From assembly GCF_001467625.1 (NCBI RefSeq), contig NZ_LNYB01000082.1, forward strand, positions 12,720-76,719: 64,000 nucleotides of DNA. The letters run 5' to 3'. The DNA is from Legionella feeleii (GTDB lineage: Bacteria; Pseudomonadota; Gammaproteobacteria; Legionellales; Legionellaceae). The translations under genes and the position numbers were made by a program. Positions 18,985-28,498 of this stretch are shown piece by piece. Positions within the stretch are counted from its first letter, which is position 1. Each line of letters opens with the position of its first letter. The notes below the pieces were generated by a model. It saw only the letters and a program-made list of their open reading frames with translations. It had not been told where the DNA came from and searched no databases.

Positions 18985-20211
18985 ATGAAAATACAACTTT
19001 TGCCTTTGTTTGATAGTTTAGACAATCTCCACAAGAACCAAGACAATGTCATCCTTCCGGCCCAAGACTATCAACAGGATTTCTATCATAGTCTGAACTT
19101 TCTCAAAAGTTATGCTGGCAGCCAGGGAACTTTCAATAGTTATCGCCGCGAAGCCGAGCGATTGCTGCAGTGGTGTTGGCACATTAAGAAAACCACTTTA
19201 TCTGCATTAAAACGCGATGACATCGAACAATTCGTCCGCTTTTGCCAAAATCCTCCCCAAACCTGGATCGGCCTAAAAAAAGTACCACGATTTATCGAAA
19301 AAGAGGGGAAACGGATTCCCAACGCAGAGTGGCGTCCTTTTGTAGTAACACAATCCAAAGCTGCGAGAAAACAAGGGGGCAATTTATCAATAGAGCAATT
19401 TAATTTATCGCAAGGTGCTGTGCAGGAAATATTTGCCATTTTAAGCACCTTCTTTAATTTCCTGATTGCCGAAGAATACCTGGTTTCCAATCCAGTCGCA
19501 TTGATTCGACAAAAAAGTAAATTTATTCGTAAACGCCAACAAAATGCGCCTGTCAGGCGGCTTAGTCTGACACAATGGGAAGCGGTCTTAGCCGCTGCCG
19601 ATAAGCTGGCTGAAGAGGAGCCGGAAAAACATGAGCGCACCCGATTTATCTTGAGTATGCTCTTTGGCATGTATTTACGCATTTCAGAACTCGCTGCCAG
19701 CGAGCGCTGGATCCCCTGTATGAATGATTTTGCCAAAGATAGCAATGGTCATTGGTGGTTTACTACTGTTGGCAAAGGCAACAAGGAAAGGCAGGTTGCG
19801 GTTAGTGAGGCTATGCTCGCCAGTTTAATGCGTTGGCGGGGTTTTTTAGGCTTGTCCCCTTTGCCCTCCCCTGCCGATAATTCGCCGCTTATTCCAAAAA
19901 TTCGCGGTGTAGGCCCCATGAGTGACACAGCGCCTATTCGCCGTCTGGTGCAGCTATGCTTTGATTTGGCTGCAGCCCAATTACGTCAGCGCGGTCAAGC
20001 AGAGGAGGCCGATAATTTAGGTGCAGCAACCGTTCACTGGTTAAGACATACGGGAATCTCCGAAGATGTAAAAATCCGCCCACGCGAGCATGTACGCGAT
20101 GATGCCGGCCATAGCTCAAGCGCCACAACTGATCGTTATATTGATGTTGAAATGCAGGCGCGTTATGAATCAGCGCGCAAGAAACAAATTGAAGTCAATG
20201 AAAATGAATGA
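18985..20211 (+). CDS. Tyrosine recombinase / phage-integrase family protein
   Basis: 408 residues. The catalytic set is present: Arg in MYLRISELA, Lys in VGKGNKERQV, His-x2-Arg in VHWLRHTG, His in DAGHSSSATT and the nucleophile Tyr in TDRYIDV. The N-terminal SAM-like core-binding domain covers about residues 35-190. It sits next to the 5' end of tRNA-Pro, facing away, not at a tRNA 3' end where a prophage integrase would normally sit, and no island follows. It may be a stand-alone chromosomal recombinase or the relic of an element. Confidence 0.88.
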   Translation: MKIQLLPLFDSLDNLHKNQDNVILPAQDYQQDFYHSLNFLKSYAGSQGTFNSYRREAERLLQWCWHIKKTTLSALKRDDIEQFVRFCQNPPQTWIGLKKVPRFIEKEGKRIPNAEWRPFVVTQSKAARKQGGNLSIEQFNLSQGAVQEIFAILSTFFNFLIAEEYLVSNPVALIRQKSKFIRKRQQNAPVRRLSLTQWEAVLAAADKLAEEEPEKHERTRFILSMLFGMYLRISELAASERWIPCMNDFAKDSNGHWWFTTVGKGNKERQVAVSEAMLASLMRWRGFLGLSPLPSPADNSPLIPKIRGVGPMSDTAPIRRLVQLCFDLAAAQLRQRGQAEEADNLGAATVHWLRHTGISEDVKIRPREHVRDDAGHSSSATTDRYIDVEMQARYESARKKQIEVNENE

Positions 20212-20253
20212 AAAGGTTGTCAATTTGAAGGTGTTCGCCTGATTGTAGCTGGT

Positions 20254-20284
20254 AGCCTTGATGCAGCGCAGCGTACTCAAGGCT
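20254..20284. repeat. Hairpin/REP-like sequence between the recombinase gene and murI
   Basis: AGCCTTGA (20254-20261) pairs with TCAAGGCT (20277-20284) around TGCAGCGCAGCG. A second weaker pair, CCCGAG (20291-20296) and CTCGGG (20313-20318), follows. The genes converge here, so these stems may act as terminators as well as being a small intergenic repeat. Confidence 0.5.
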
Positions 20285-20344
20285 CACTTGCCCGAGCACA
20301 TTTCCCTGTCATCTCGGGCTTATCGAGAGAATTCTCACTTTAAA

Positions 20345-21163
20345 TCACGACGGGCGGGCATCAATCAATTCGATATTATTGATTGCTAACGGTTCAGCGA
20401 GAAAAATTTCCCCGACCGCCTGAAAGCGCTTGATAGAATCCGTTACCAAGTAACTTATTTTAGTTTCTGCAGATTGATTGGGATTAAGCAAGGCCGCTTG
20501 CGCCAGTACCTGCTGAAGTGCTTTTGCTGTTGCATCAGCCGAATCAACCACCGTGACACCATCGGGCAACAACGAGGTTAACAAGGATTTAAACACAGGA
20601 AAATGGGTACAACCCAAGAGTAAGGTATCTTCCTCGTTAAAATCGGATAAATAATGTTTTAACGCTTCTCGCGCAATGGCATTATTTACCATCCCTTCTT
20701 CAGCCAAGGCGACCAATACGCTACAGGCACGAGCTGAGATAGCAGCCTGGGGTAATTGCTCGCAAATCAACTGTTGGTAAGCATTGGAAGCAATCGTCGT
20801 TTCGGTAGCTAACACAGCGATACGGTGATTTTTGGTTGCTGCAACAACCGCTGCAGCCCCAGGCTTTACGACACCCAAGACAGGCATATCGGGAAGCATG
20901 GCTTGTAAATGGGGTAAAGCCGCTGTAGTGGCCGTATTACAGGCAATTACCAAGGCTTTTATCTGCCTCTCCACCAAAACCCGCGCCATTTGCAGGGCAT
21001 ACTGCTGCACTGTATCCGGGCTTTTAGTCCCATAAGGCAAGCGTGCTGTATCGCCCAAATAAACGAACGACTCACAAGGTAAGGCTGCCTTAAGAGCACG
21101 TAGTACCGTCAACCCGCCCATTCCTGAGTCAAAAACCCCGATAGGTAATTTATTCTTATTCAT
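20345..21163 (-). CDS. murI: Glutamate racemase
   Basis: Makes D-glutamate for peptidoglycan. The two catalytic cysteines are in IACNTATTAA and LGCTHFPVF; the N-terminal IGVFDSGMGGLTVL motif is diagnostic. 272 residues is full length. It starts 17 bases after the stop of the 1418-residue gene, so the two could share a transcript. Confidence 0.96.
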   Translation of the reverse strand: MNKNKLPIGVFDSGMGGLTVLRALKAALPCESFVYLGDTARLPYGTKSPDTVQQYALQMARVLVERQIKALVIACNTATTAALPHLQAMLPDMPVLGVVKPGAAAVVAATKNHRIAVLATETTIASNAYQQLICEQLPQAAISARACSVLVALAEEGMVNNAIAREALKHYLSDFNEEDTLLLGCTHFPVFKSLLTSLLPDGVTVVDSADATAKALQQVLAQAALLNPNQSAETKISYLVTDSIKRFQAVGEIFLAEPLAINNIELIDARPS

Positions 21164-21180
21164 TTTATCCCTGTTTAATA

Positions 21181-24100
21181 CTATCCACCCAGTTTTGGCG
21201 TTGTTTTCGAAACCACAACCGGGGTCTGATTAGACTGCTCTACTTCCCTTAACACCTGAACGCCTCCTTTAAACATTTGAGAGAGTTTAATAAGATCTTG
21301 AGTGGTTTGTGCCTGGGGTTTTTTATGACCACTAGCCTCTGTAAAAAAGGATTCCGCCTTAGTCAGTGCAGGACTTCCTTTAAAGCCTGTTTCATAAAGT
21401 GATTTACTGGATAACCCGTAGAAAGTACCCTTTTCATTCTCAGGCTGAAATGCCCCCGATATCACCTTAATTGCATCCGGGCCAAACGCCATATCCGGAT
21501 TCGCCTTGCCCATCGCAACCAGACCAGACCATAAGTAACGTAACTCATCATGATCTGTTCCATCCAGGATAATCCGATTATCTTTATTCGGTGCATCATG
21601 TAAACCTGCCAAAATTTGGCAGGCCATTGCCATAGAAAAATTGACGCGTGCCTCATGCAAAGCTTTATCACTGGTTGGTGGAGGTCCTGGCAGCTTTTGC
21701 GGAAAGGCATTGACAGTTAATTTAATGCTTGGCAAGTATTCCATCGATCCGTCTTTACCAGGCGTTCCCCTGTCTGAGCCTCGTTGCTCTAGAAATCCTC
21801 CCGTAAGCCTGTCATTAGGGTGTGTTGAATCTCCTCCATAGGAAATACGGTGGGGGCGCACCATCCCTTCAGCGACTACAGGTACAGCATGGTAGTACGC
21901 TGGCCTACTTCCACCTGTCGCTGACATAGTCGATCCCCCCCCAGCAGGGATAGTCTTCTGACCTCTCCAATCTGGTTTAAAAAACTCCGCCATCTCTGAA
22001 ACGGGGCGATCTGGTCCACACTCACTTTCGAAGTGAAATCGGATGTCTTGCTTTCCTGCTTTTGCTTCTTCCACTGTTTTCACAAGACCTTTTTGCATCA
22101 GGGGATTAGGATTAGCAGGATCTCCTCTAAGTACTTTTTGTATTTTTTGATAATGCTCCAGCTCTTTTCCAACGAGATTCCCTTTATCTATTAACACCTT
22201 GCGATAGGCCTCAATATCACGTTTTTGAGCATCACCTCCAGGACTGGGTAAAGCAGCCACGGCAGTCTGGGATGGTAAACTTGCTAATTGCTCATCAATC
22301 ACCGCTTTCTGATGGGCCAATTGCGTAACGAAAGCATCACAACCTTTAGCAAATTGTAAAAATTCCGGCCCTAATTTTTCGGCATTCTGTTTAGCAGCAG
22401 CATGGAAAGCAGGATTAAACCAGTCAATCGACTTCGTATTACCGAAGCGCTCCAATTGCTGCCGTACCTTATCGTCTGCTTTCTTCATTTTCGCAAAGAG
22501 ATCAGTAACTGTGTCGAGCTCTCTTTTTTTGTCACGAAGATCAGCTGCGTAGGTACCATTATTCAATATAATTTGGCGACTCTGTTCACGCTTTAATTGT
22601 TTGAAAACTTCTGGCGTTAGTTGTTGTTCAAAGTTCTGCCCATTAAGCATTCCATGGTAAGGCTTCGTCCTCGCAGTAGTGATAAAATTCTCAAGAGATG
22701 GGGCTGCGTTAAGATCAGCTTTCAAGGCGTCAAATTGCCCATCATCGAAACGATCGTTTGCTTTTGGTAACGCCGCACAAAAAGTAATCAGACGATAGTC
22801 AGGAGCATCGGTATTCAATCCTCTCGCTTTCGCAATCATGTGAGCGTTACGACCAAGTTGCTGGTTCAATGGTGTTCTGAGGAGCGCATAGTCGCCTCCA
22901 GCCAAAAAATCATGATTCCCACCAGCATTCAAACCAAACGCACGATAGAAGGATTCTGGAACCACTCCTATAATACCCTGTATCGCCTTAACCGTTTCTA
23001 CATAGTTACTGTTGGCCCCACCGTTATTATCGAATATATTTCGCAAACCATCAGCACCCGGATGAGCATGGAGTATATTGTTAATATCGCGAATTTTTCC
23101 TGGATTAATGTCTACGGGTGGCGATTGTTGCGCAATAATCCTGGCAATCTCGGGGCTAGCAATCTGATTAATAAGATACAATCTGTAATTTTCTTCTACA
23201 AATGGCTTCACATCAATCGCTTCACCCAGAATGTCTTTCACTACACGTTCAGCTTCTCGTTTAGCAAGCTCATCGTGTGCATCCTGAACATTCAGCAGAG
23301 CCTTCATCACTTCTGGTTTGCTCAATAATTCCTGCTGCTTGTTCAAGGGTAATTGTTTTACCAAAGCCAATAATTCTGGATGTGCTTCTGCACCGAATTG
23401 AGCAGTCGCACTAATTTGACGGGTTAGGGCTTTTTCAGAGGCCAGGGCTTGCAGATGTGCTCTGGAATCCTTATTCACCCAACTGTACTCAGTTATGCCT
23501 ATTGTTCGCAGGGCATCAGTGAACTCAGTGTCAGTTTTTGCTGTAGCCAGTGCTGTTAGTTGCGCTGTAGGTCGAGCATCTGGAAATCTATTTACCAAAT
23601 CGGTTACTACACGTTCCTGCAGTATTTGTTTTTCTTTTGGTGGTAAGACTCCCACTAATGTCTGCAGAGGGTTACCACCAACATGATTGGGGGTATCATT
23701 GACAATCGCCGTTATATCATCGTAATTGGTGTTGGCATTAATTGCTAACGCATTCCTGACTACTTTTTCAGCACCCGCATAAGCGCGGATCTGTTGAGCG
23801 AATCCTGCGGCGGGATCTCCGCCTGCTGTTAAATCATCGGCATCATTAACATTCCCCATTAAAATCCGAACGCCATCCCTTACATCATTAATTCCTCCCC
23901 CAGAGGCAACCAAGGTATCCAGAGCACCAACATCCATTGTGCGTAAAGGTGTTGAAATATAACCCAATAAGGCTCTCTGACGTATCTCTGTAATTTTTTC
24001 TGGTGTTAAATACGCATCAATTTTGGTAGAAGGTATATTTGTCGGGAGATTCGCCTTCATGTAGGCCTTGAGATTAGCATAGGTGCCCGTACCATCTACT

Positions 24101-25437
24101 GTAGCCAAGGCTTTCAATTGAGCAGGACCAGCTGCAAGCAATCTTTTTTGTACTTGAGCAGCAACAACAATGTCATCGACACTACGAAGATTATTAAGCG
24201 CTTCACGAAATGCTGGGCTGGTGCTGAAACCAAAAGCTGGCTTGTCAGTTAAAACTTGCTTCACTTGTTCTTTTGTTGTTGCTGCGATTAAGGCATCTAA
24301 AGCAGCTGGATCTTCACACTGTGCGATTTTTATTTTAAGTGCCTGCAAAGCCGCAGTTTGGCGCAAAATGGGCAAAGAAGTGGGAGTAATGGCGTGATCC
24401 ACAAAATTATTAGCATCTCCAGGATGCCCACCCGCTAAATCAGGATGTGTTTTTAGCACCCTCGCAAAATCAGCGACACTCCCCTGTGCAGCAAGAGCTG
24501 CCAAATCGTCGACTCTAGGTGCCCCTAATTGAGGCAGTTTAGCCAATAAAAAACGTTGGCCAAGCTGGCCCTTGGCTTTGTTAACTGCAGCATCATCTAA
24601 TAAAACCTCACCAGTATAAGGAACACCAAAATCTCTTTTGAAATTGGCGGGAGTTTCATTCAACGTCGCTAATATTGCAGGCGTCCCTATCACATCTGGC
24701 GTTATTTCATTAATCGCTAATGCTAAACCTTTCTCAAGCGCAGCTTTCTTAACGATATCCGTAAAACCTGTAGCAACAGTCAGATTAGCTGCAGTGGGTG
24801 CAGTTAAATTCCATGGAGCTAGTTGCAATTTTGCCTGAAACTGCCCATCTCCGAATGCTGCCTCAGCAATGAGTTCTTTAATCTGAGCTTCAGTAGCCAC
24901 CGTATTCTTGATTTTGTTGAGTAACAGCTGTTCTTTTGCTTGAGCTTTAATCGCGTCTATTGCTGGGTCAGTTAAAAAATTCTGCGACGTAGGATCCCAA
25001 GGGCCTGGCTGAGAAAGCGAGGTTAAATCACCAAAGACTGCAGGTTTAGTAGCAAGCTTGGCACGCGCATTATTCGCATCATTGTTAATAAGATCTACTA
25101 AAAATGCTTCATCTAAGGTATGACCCAATCCTTTTAAACCGGCCTGGACCCTTCTTTGTGTCACAAGTTTGTGTAACTCTGCAAAACTCTGTCCGGCACC
25201 AGCACCAGCTAAAGTTAAAAAATTATCATCATTGACGGGAGGCGGAACTACAACCATGGCGTTAAAGCCATGCCAAAAATCCTTTTTCGCAAGAATCGCT
25301 CCTCTAAAACTAGCGGCCGTAGCAGGATCGGCCTTCATCAGTGCATCCAGAGCAGCAATGGCACCTCCTCCATCAGGACGGCTGATTATAGTATCATCTC
25401 GAAGGGCAGCTAAAAGTTCCGCATTTTGGATAGGCAT
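21181..25437 (-). CDS. Large repeat-containing protein, putative Dot/Icm effector
   Basis: 1418 residues, no signal peptide, no clear membrane segment, not recognised. The first two thirds consist of diverged helical units with a leucine-rich core followed by an F-x3-L segment, for example about residues 109-130, 184-206, 309-331 and 379-400 (LAALAAQGSVADFARVL is a good example). A charged helical stretch follows (about 1010-1120). The last 280 residues look like a separate globular domain, with a Gly/Ser linker near 1180-1200 and conserved-looking DGTDHDELRYLWSGL. Giant cytosolic repeat proteins of this kind in Legionella are usually translocated effectors. A PmrA-like box lies 44-60 bases upstream. 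The effector role is inference. Confidence 0.62.
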   Translation of the reverse strand: MPIQNAELLAALRDDTIISRPDGGGAIAALDALMKADPATAASFRGAILAKKDFWHGFNAMVVVPPPVNDDNFLTLAGAGAGQSFAELHKLVTQRRVQAGLKGLGHTLDEAFLVDLINNDANNARAKLATKPAVFGDLTSLSQPGPWDPTSQNFLTDPAIDAIKAQAKEQLLLNKIKNTVATEAQIKELIAEAAFGDGQFQAKLQLAPWNLTAPTAANLTVATGFTDIVKKAALEKGLALAINEITPDVIGTPAILATLNETPANFKRDFGVPYTGEVLLDDAAVNKAKGQLGQRFLLAKLPQLGAPRVDDLAALAAQGSVADFARVLKTHPDLAGGHPGDANNFVDHAITPTSLPILRQTAALQALKIKIAQCEDPAALDALIAATTKEQVKQVLTDKPAFGFSTSPAFREALNNLRSVDDIVVAAQVQKRLLAAGPAQLKALATVDGTGTYANLKAYMKANLPTNIPSTKIDAYLTPEKITEIRQRALLGYISTPLRTMDVGALDTLVASGGGINDVRDGVRILMGNVNDADDLTAGGDPAAGFAQQIRAYAGAEKVVRNALAINANTNYDDITAIVNDTPNHVGGNPLQTLVGVLPPKEKQILQERVVTDLVNRFPDARPTAQLTALATAKTDTEFTDALRTIGITEYSWVNKDSRAHLQALASEKALTRQISATAQFGAEAHPELLALVKQLPLNKQQELLSKPEVMKALLNVQDAHDELAKREAERVVKDILGEAIDVKPFVEENYRLYLINQIASPEIARIIAQQSPPVDINPGKIRDINNILHAHPGADGLRNIFDNNGGANSNYVETVKAIQGIIGVVPESFYRAFGLNAGGNHDFLAGGDYALLRTPLNQQLGRNAHMIAKARGLNTDAPDYRLITFCAALPKANDRFDDGQFDALKADLNAAPSLENFITTARTKPYHGMLNGQNFEQQLTPEVFKQLKREQSRQIILNNGTYAADLRDKKRELDTVTDLFAKMKKADDKVRQQLERFGNTKSIDWFNPAFHAAAKQNAEKLGPEFLQFAKGCDAFVTQLAHQKAVIDEQLASLPSQTAVAALPSPGGDAQKRDIEAYRKVLIDKGNLVGKELEHYQKIQKVLRGDPANPNPLMQKGLVKTVEEAKAGKQDIRFHFESECGPDRPVSEMAEFFKPDWRGQKTIPAGGGSTMSATGGSRPAYYHAVPVVAEGMVRPHRISYGGDSTHPNDRLTGGFLEQRGSDRGTPGKDGSMEYLPSIKLTVNAFPQKLPGPPPTSDKALHEARVNFSMAMACQILAGLHDAPNKDNRIILDGTDHDELRYLWSGLVAMGKANPDMAFGPDAIKVISGAFQPENEKGTFYGLSSKSLYETGFKGSPALTKAESFFTEASGHKKPQAQTTQDLIKLSQMFKGGVQVLREVEQSNQTPVVVSKTTPKLGG

Positions 25438-25464
25438 GGATAACTCCGGAAGTCATATACGATC

Positions 25465-25497
25465 ATTTTAAACATAAAATCTTAAGCAGTCCTTAAA
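25465..25497 (-). promoter_or_regulatory. Possible PmrA box and -10 of the 1418-residue gene
   Basis: CTTAAG-N5-CTTAAA lies at 25481-25497, matching the tandem CTTAAK/N5 pattern of PmrA response-regulator sites; TTAA cores make it read similarly on both strands. On the minus strand a TAAAAT -10 candidate lies ten bases further on (25465-25470). PmrA is known to activate many Legionella effector genes from a box at about the -35 position. The match is by eye only. Confidence 0.45.
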
Positions 25498-25523
25498 CTT
25501 TGCATGATTTTTGCGAAAACAAC

Positions 25524-25551
25524 TTGAATTGTCTCTAAACTCATCTATTTT
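25524..25551 (+). promoter_or_regulatory. Candidate promoter of the small secreted protein
   Basis: TTGAAT (25524-25529), a 16-base spacer, then TATTTT (25546-25551), 29 bases before the ATG at 25581. A modest sigma-70 match. Confidence 0.35.
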
Positions 25552-25580
25552 AAGAGTATAGCAAGCAATTGGACAAGGGA

Positions 25581-25883
25581 ATGAAGAGACACTTTTGCTT
25601 TGTTTTGGCCTTGGTACCTACAACCGTTTTTGCCCAAGGATGTATTACAGGCAAAGTATCGGAGAAACCCAGTTATGTCTGTGTCGATGGGCGTTCGCTC
25701 AGCCGAACAGGAGGGGGGTTAGTCTGGCAAGCCAAGCGCGGTTGTTTCATGAGCCGCATTCCCTGTTGTAATTATGATGCAACCCACTACAGTTACTCAG
25801 CTAATCCCGGCTATGTTTTTTCTTCCTACAATCGCTGCCGCCAAGGCTATCCTTTCCATCTGGGAGAGATGCAGACCCATTAA
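25581..25883 (+). CDS. Small secreted cysteine-rich protein
   Basis: 100 residues from the ATG at 25581, which has an AAGGGA site in front; a TTG four codons upstream is a poorer choice. Residues 1-18 form a clear signal peptide ending VFAQG. The mature part of about 82 residues has seven cysteines (GCI, VCV, GCF, PCCN, RCR), which suggests disulfides in the periplasm or outside. No family is recognised. Confidence 0.62.
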   Translation: MKRHFCFVLALVPTTVFAQGCITGKVSEKPSYVCVDGRSLSRTGGGLVWQAKRGCFMSRIPCCNYDATHYSYSANPGYVFSSYNRCRQGYPFHLGEMQTH

Positions 25884-25892
25884 CTCAATGAT

Positions 25893-26405
25893 TTATGCAA
25901 ATGTTGCCTCGAACGTGGAGTTTTGCGTAAGCCCAGTAACGACTTTTGCAGCGGGTTGTAATAGATTCTCAACATAGGCAATCGTTGCTTGATAACTCAC
26001 TATCAACAATATCGCTACCAGCAACCAGATCATCGTACTGGTCACGTAAGCATGCTTAAAAGACTGATATGTTTTTTTCTTCAACCAGACATGAAGTGCA
26101 AAAACAGGAAGAATGGAGCTAACAAAGAGAATAAGAACCTTGGCCACACTGGAAGCACCCGTTTGAAATGGTAACCAACCAGCAAACAGCGTGACGCAAC
26201 CTTGCAAGATGGTTTGAAAATGCAACAACCCCCATAACACCCAATGTTCATAATAAACAATCAAAGCCGTCGTTAAAATAAGAGGTAACAGGAGTTTCAT
26301 CCCGCGAATAGCAAATAATTTTTTAAAAGCATTGCCAAACTCTTGTGAGAAAAACACCACAATTGAACAGCCTACAACGATCAAAGATAAAACGACCATA
26401 TCCAT
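25893..26405 (-). CDS. Hypothetical inner-membrane protein
   Basis: 170 residues with four to five hydrophobic segments: about 3-20, 35-48, 60-80, 92-106 and 120-140. No catalytic motif is seen. It starts eight bases after the uup stop, so it is likely in the same transcript, and it converges with the small secreted gene. Confidence 0.62.
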   Translation of the reverse strand: MDMVVLSLIVVGCSIVVFFSQEFGNAFKKLFAIRGMKLLLPLILTTALIVYYEHWVLWGLLHFQTILQGCVTLFAGWLPFQTGASSVAKVLILFVSSILPVFALHVWLKKKTYQSFKHAYVTSTMIWLLVAILLIVSYQATIAYVENLLQPAAKVVTGLTQNSTFEATFA

Positions 26406-26413
26406 TTCTGTGC

Positions 26414-28261
26414 TTATCCCCTCTCTTCAAGTGCTTCCCAGCGGGCATAAAGTTTAGTTAACTCTGTTTCGTCTGCCGCTAATTGTTGGGTATGCGAAGT
26501 AATAATCTGGGTTTCTTGCTGATAAAAATCAGCTTCAGCCATTCTTGTTTGTAAAGCAGCAATTTTTTGCTCCAGGCGCTCAATTTTCTGGGGCAGTTGG
26601 CTTAATTCCCGTTGCTCATTGAAGCTTAACTTTGTTGAAGCAATAGTAGGTTTAACTGCTGTTTTAACCGGGGCCTGTTCACGCCGCTCTTTTTTCTGTC
26701 TGCGATAATCATCATAACCACCGACATATTCATTAAAGACGCCCTCTCCTTCATGAACCAGTACGGAAGTCACGACTTGATTAATAAACGCGCGATCATG
26801 GCTAATTAACAATAAGGTACCAGGATAATCCATTAACATGCTTTCCAATAATTCCAGGGTTTCAATATCCAAATCATTGGTCGGTTCATCCATGACCAGC
26901 AAGTTAACTGGTTTGGCAAATAGCTTGGCAAGTAATAAGCGATTACGTTCGCCGCCGGAGAGTGTGGCAACCTGCTGATTAAAACGCTCGGATGGAAATA
27001 GAAATTCCCGCAGATAAGTCGCCACATGTTTTTGTTTGCCATTGATGGTTACGTAATCAGCGCCTTCTGCTACATTGGCCATCACCGTCTGTTGTTCATC
27101 CAGTTGACGGCGTAATTGATCAAAATAGGCGATTTCCAGAGAGGTTCCTTGTCGAATTGTCCCAGAGTCAGGGCTCAATTCTCCTAAAAGCAAACGGACT
27201 AACGTGGTTTTACCACAACCATTTGGACCAATAATGCCAATCTTGTCACCACGGGTCAGTAACAGTGAAAAATCGCGCAGCAAGGTTTGGCCTGCCACGG
27301 AAAAATTAACCTTATTCGCCTCGATAACCAAAGAACCTGAACGTGATACATCCAAGGTTAATGCTTGTACCTTGCCTAATTGCGCGCGGCGGGCTTTGTA
27401 TTCTTCTCGCATTGCTTTTAACGCGCGTACACGTCCTTCATTGCGAGTACGGCGAGCTTTGATACCAGTGCGAATCCATGTCTCTTCATCTGCCAGACGT
27501 TTATCAAATAAAGCATTTTGCTTTTGTTCACTTAACCGTAGTGCTTCACGCCGGTCCAAATAAGTCTCGTAATCACATTCGTGGCTGTAAAGCTTGCCGC
27601 GATCAATTTCGACAATGCGATTAGCAATCTGGCCCAAAAATTCACGATCGTGCGTTACAACCAGTAAACTGCCCGTATAGGTTTTTAGATAAGATTCCAA
27701 CCATTCAATGGCATTCACATCCAAATGGTTTGTAGGTTCATCAAGTAACAAGAGATCAGGTGCAGCAATCAGGGCTGCAGCCAACAAAGCCCGCCGTTTC
27801 ATGCCCCCTGATAAACGACTCATTTGCGCCTGCGGTTCAAGACCTAAACGACTTGCCATCATGTCTACCCTAGGTAGCAAATCCCAGGCATGCAGATTAT
27901 CCATTTGCTGCTGACATACAGCTAACCTGGCTAAATCATTGGTTGTTGATAAATGATGGAATTGCGCAAGGACCTCCCCAACTTCACCCAAACTTTTTAC
28001 CAAAAAATGGTAAACGGTTTCTTCACCGCTTATGGGAACTTCCTGAGTTAAACCAGCAACGCGTAACCCGCCAAGTTTATTAAGTTGCCCACTGTCAGGC
28101 AGCAGATCGCCTTGCAATAAACGCAACAAAGTCGATTTACCAGCGCCATTTCGTCCCACCAAGGCAATACGCTCCTGCGGCTGGATCTGCCAATCAACTG
28201 CATCAAGCAAGCAATTGCCAGCAAGTTTTAAGGTTACCCCATGAAGAGAAACTATACTCAT
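26414..28261 (-). CDS. uup: ABC-F family ATPase (Uup-like)
   Basis: 615 residues from the ATG at 28261. Two ABC domains, each with Walker A (GRNGAGKS; GPNGCGKT) and signature (LSGGMKRR; LSGGERNR), and no membrane segment, so it is a soluble ABC-F protein acting at the ribosome or on DNA intermediates. The C-terminal coiled coil (about 555-615) is typical of Uup. Uup rather than EttA is favoured by that tail; the paralog choice is moderate. Confidence 0.85.
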   Translation of the reverse strand: MSIVSLHGVTLKLAGNCLLDAVDWQIQPQERIALVGRNGAGKSTLLRLLQGDLLPDSGQLNKLGGLRVAGLTQEVPISGEETVYHFLVKSLGEVGEVLAQFHHLSTTNDLARLAVCQQQMDNLHAWDLLPRVDMMASRLGLEPQAQMSRLSGGMKRRALLAAALIAAPDLLLLDEPTNHLDVNAIEWLESYLKTYTGSLLVVTHDREFLGQIANRIVEIDRGKLYSHECDYETYLDRREALRLSEQKQNALFDKRLADEETWIRTGIKARRTRNEGRVRALKAMREEYKARRAQLGKVQALTLDVSRSGSLVIEANKVNFSVAGQTLLRDFSLLLTRGDKIGIIGPNGCGKTTLVRLLLGELSPDSGTIRQGTSLEIAYFDQLRRQLDEQQTVMANVAEGADYVTINGKQKHVATYLREFLFPSERFNQQVATLSGGERNRLLLAKLFAKPVNLLVMDEPTNDLDIETLELLESMLMDYPGTLLLISHDRAFINQVVTSVLVHEGEGVFNEYVGGYDDYRRQKKERREQAPVKTAVKPTIASTKLSFNEQRELSQLPQKIERLEQKIAALQTRMAEADFYQQETQIITSHTQQLAADETELTKLYARWEALEERG

Positions 28262-28367
28262 ACACACTCATCGCTTTTTTAGAGCTGTTGATACTTTCCT
28301 GATGTGCTTATATTTTGGTTGCTATCCTTCTAGCTCAACAACTCTTTATCTAAACTCAATAGGATCA

Positions 28368-28488
28368 GGACTTACGCAACCTCCGATCCCCTTCGTTAAA
28401 ATTTTGCTTTTAATTCGGTCATTTAGTCAGGCTAAACTCTCTCATTAAAATCCCATTTTGCCTCGACTTCACCATCTTTCGTAAGTCC
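28368..28488. repeat. About 120-bp imperfect palindromic element
   Basis: Ends GGACTTACG (28368-28376) and CGTAAGTCC (28480-28488) are perfect inverted repeats; the interior folds back through partly paired blocks to a central TTTAG-TCAGG-CTAAA. It lies between uup and the frameshifted protease gene and differs in sequence from the 145-bp family. Confidence 0.7.
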
Positions 28489-28498
28489 CGAGGGTAAG

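Noticed and set aside
18633..20211. Genomic island integrated at tRNA-Pro
   Set aside because: The recombinase lies on the tRNA 5' side, the following genes are housekeeping, and no direct repeat of the tRNA 3' end was found.
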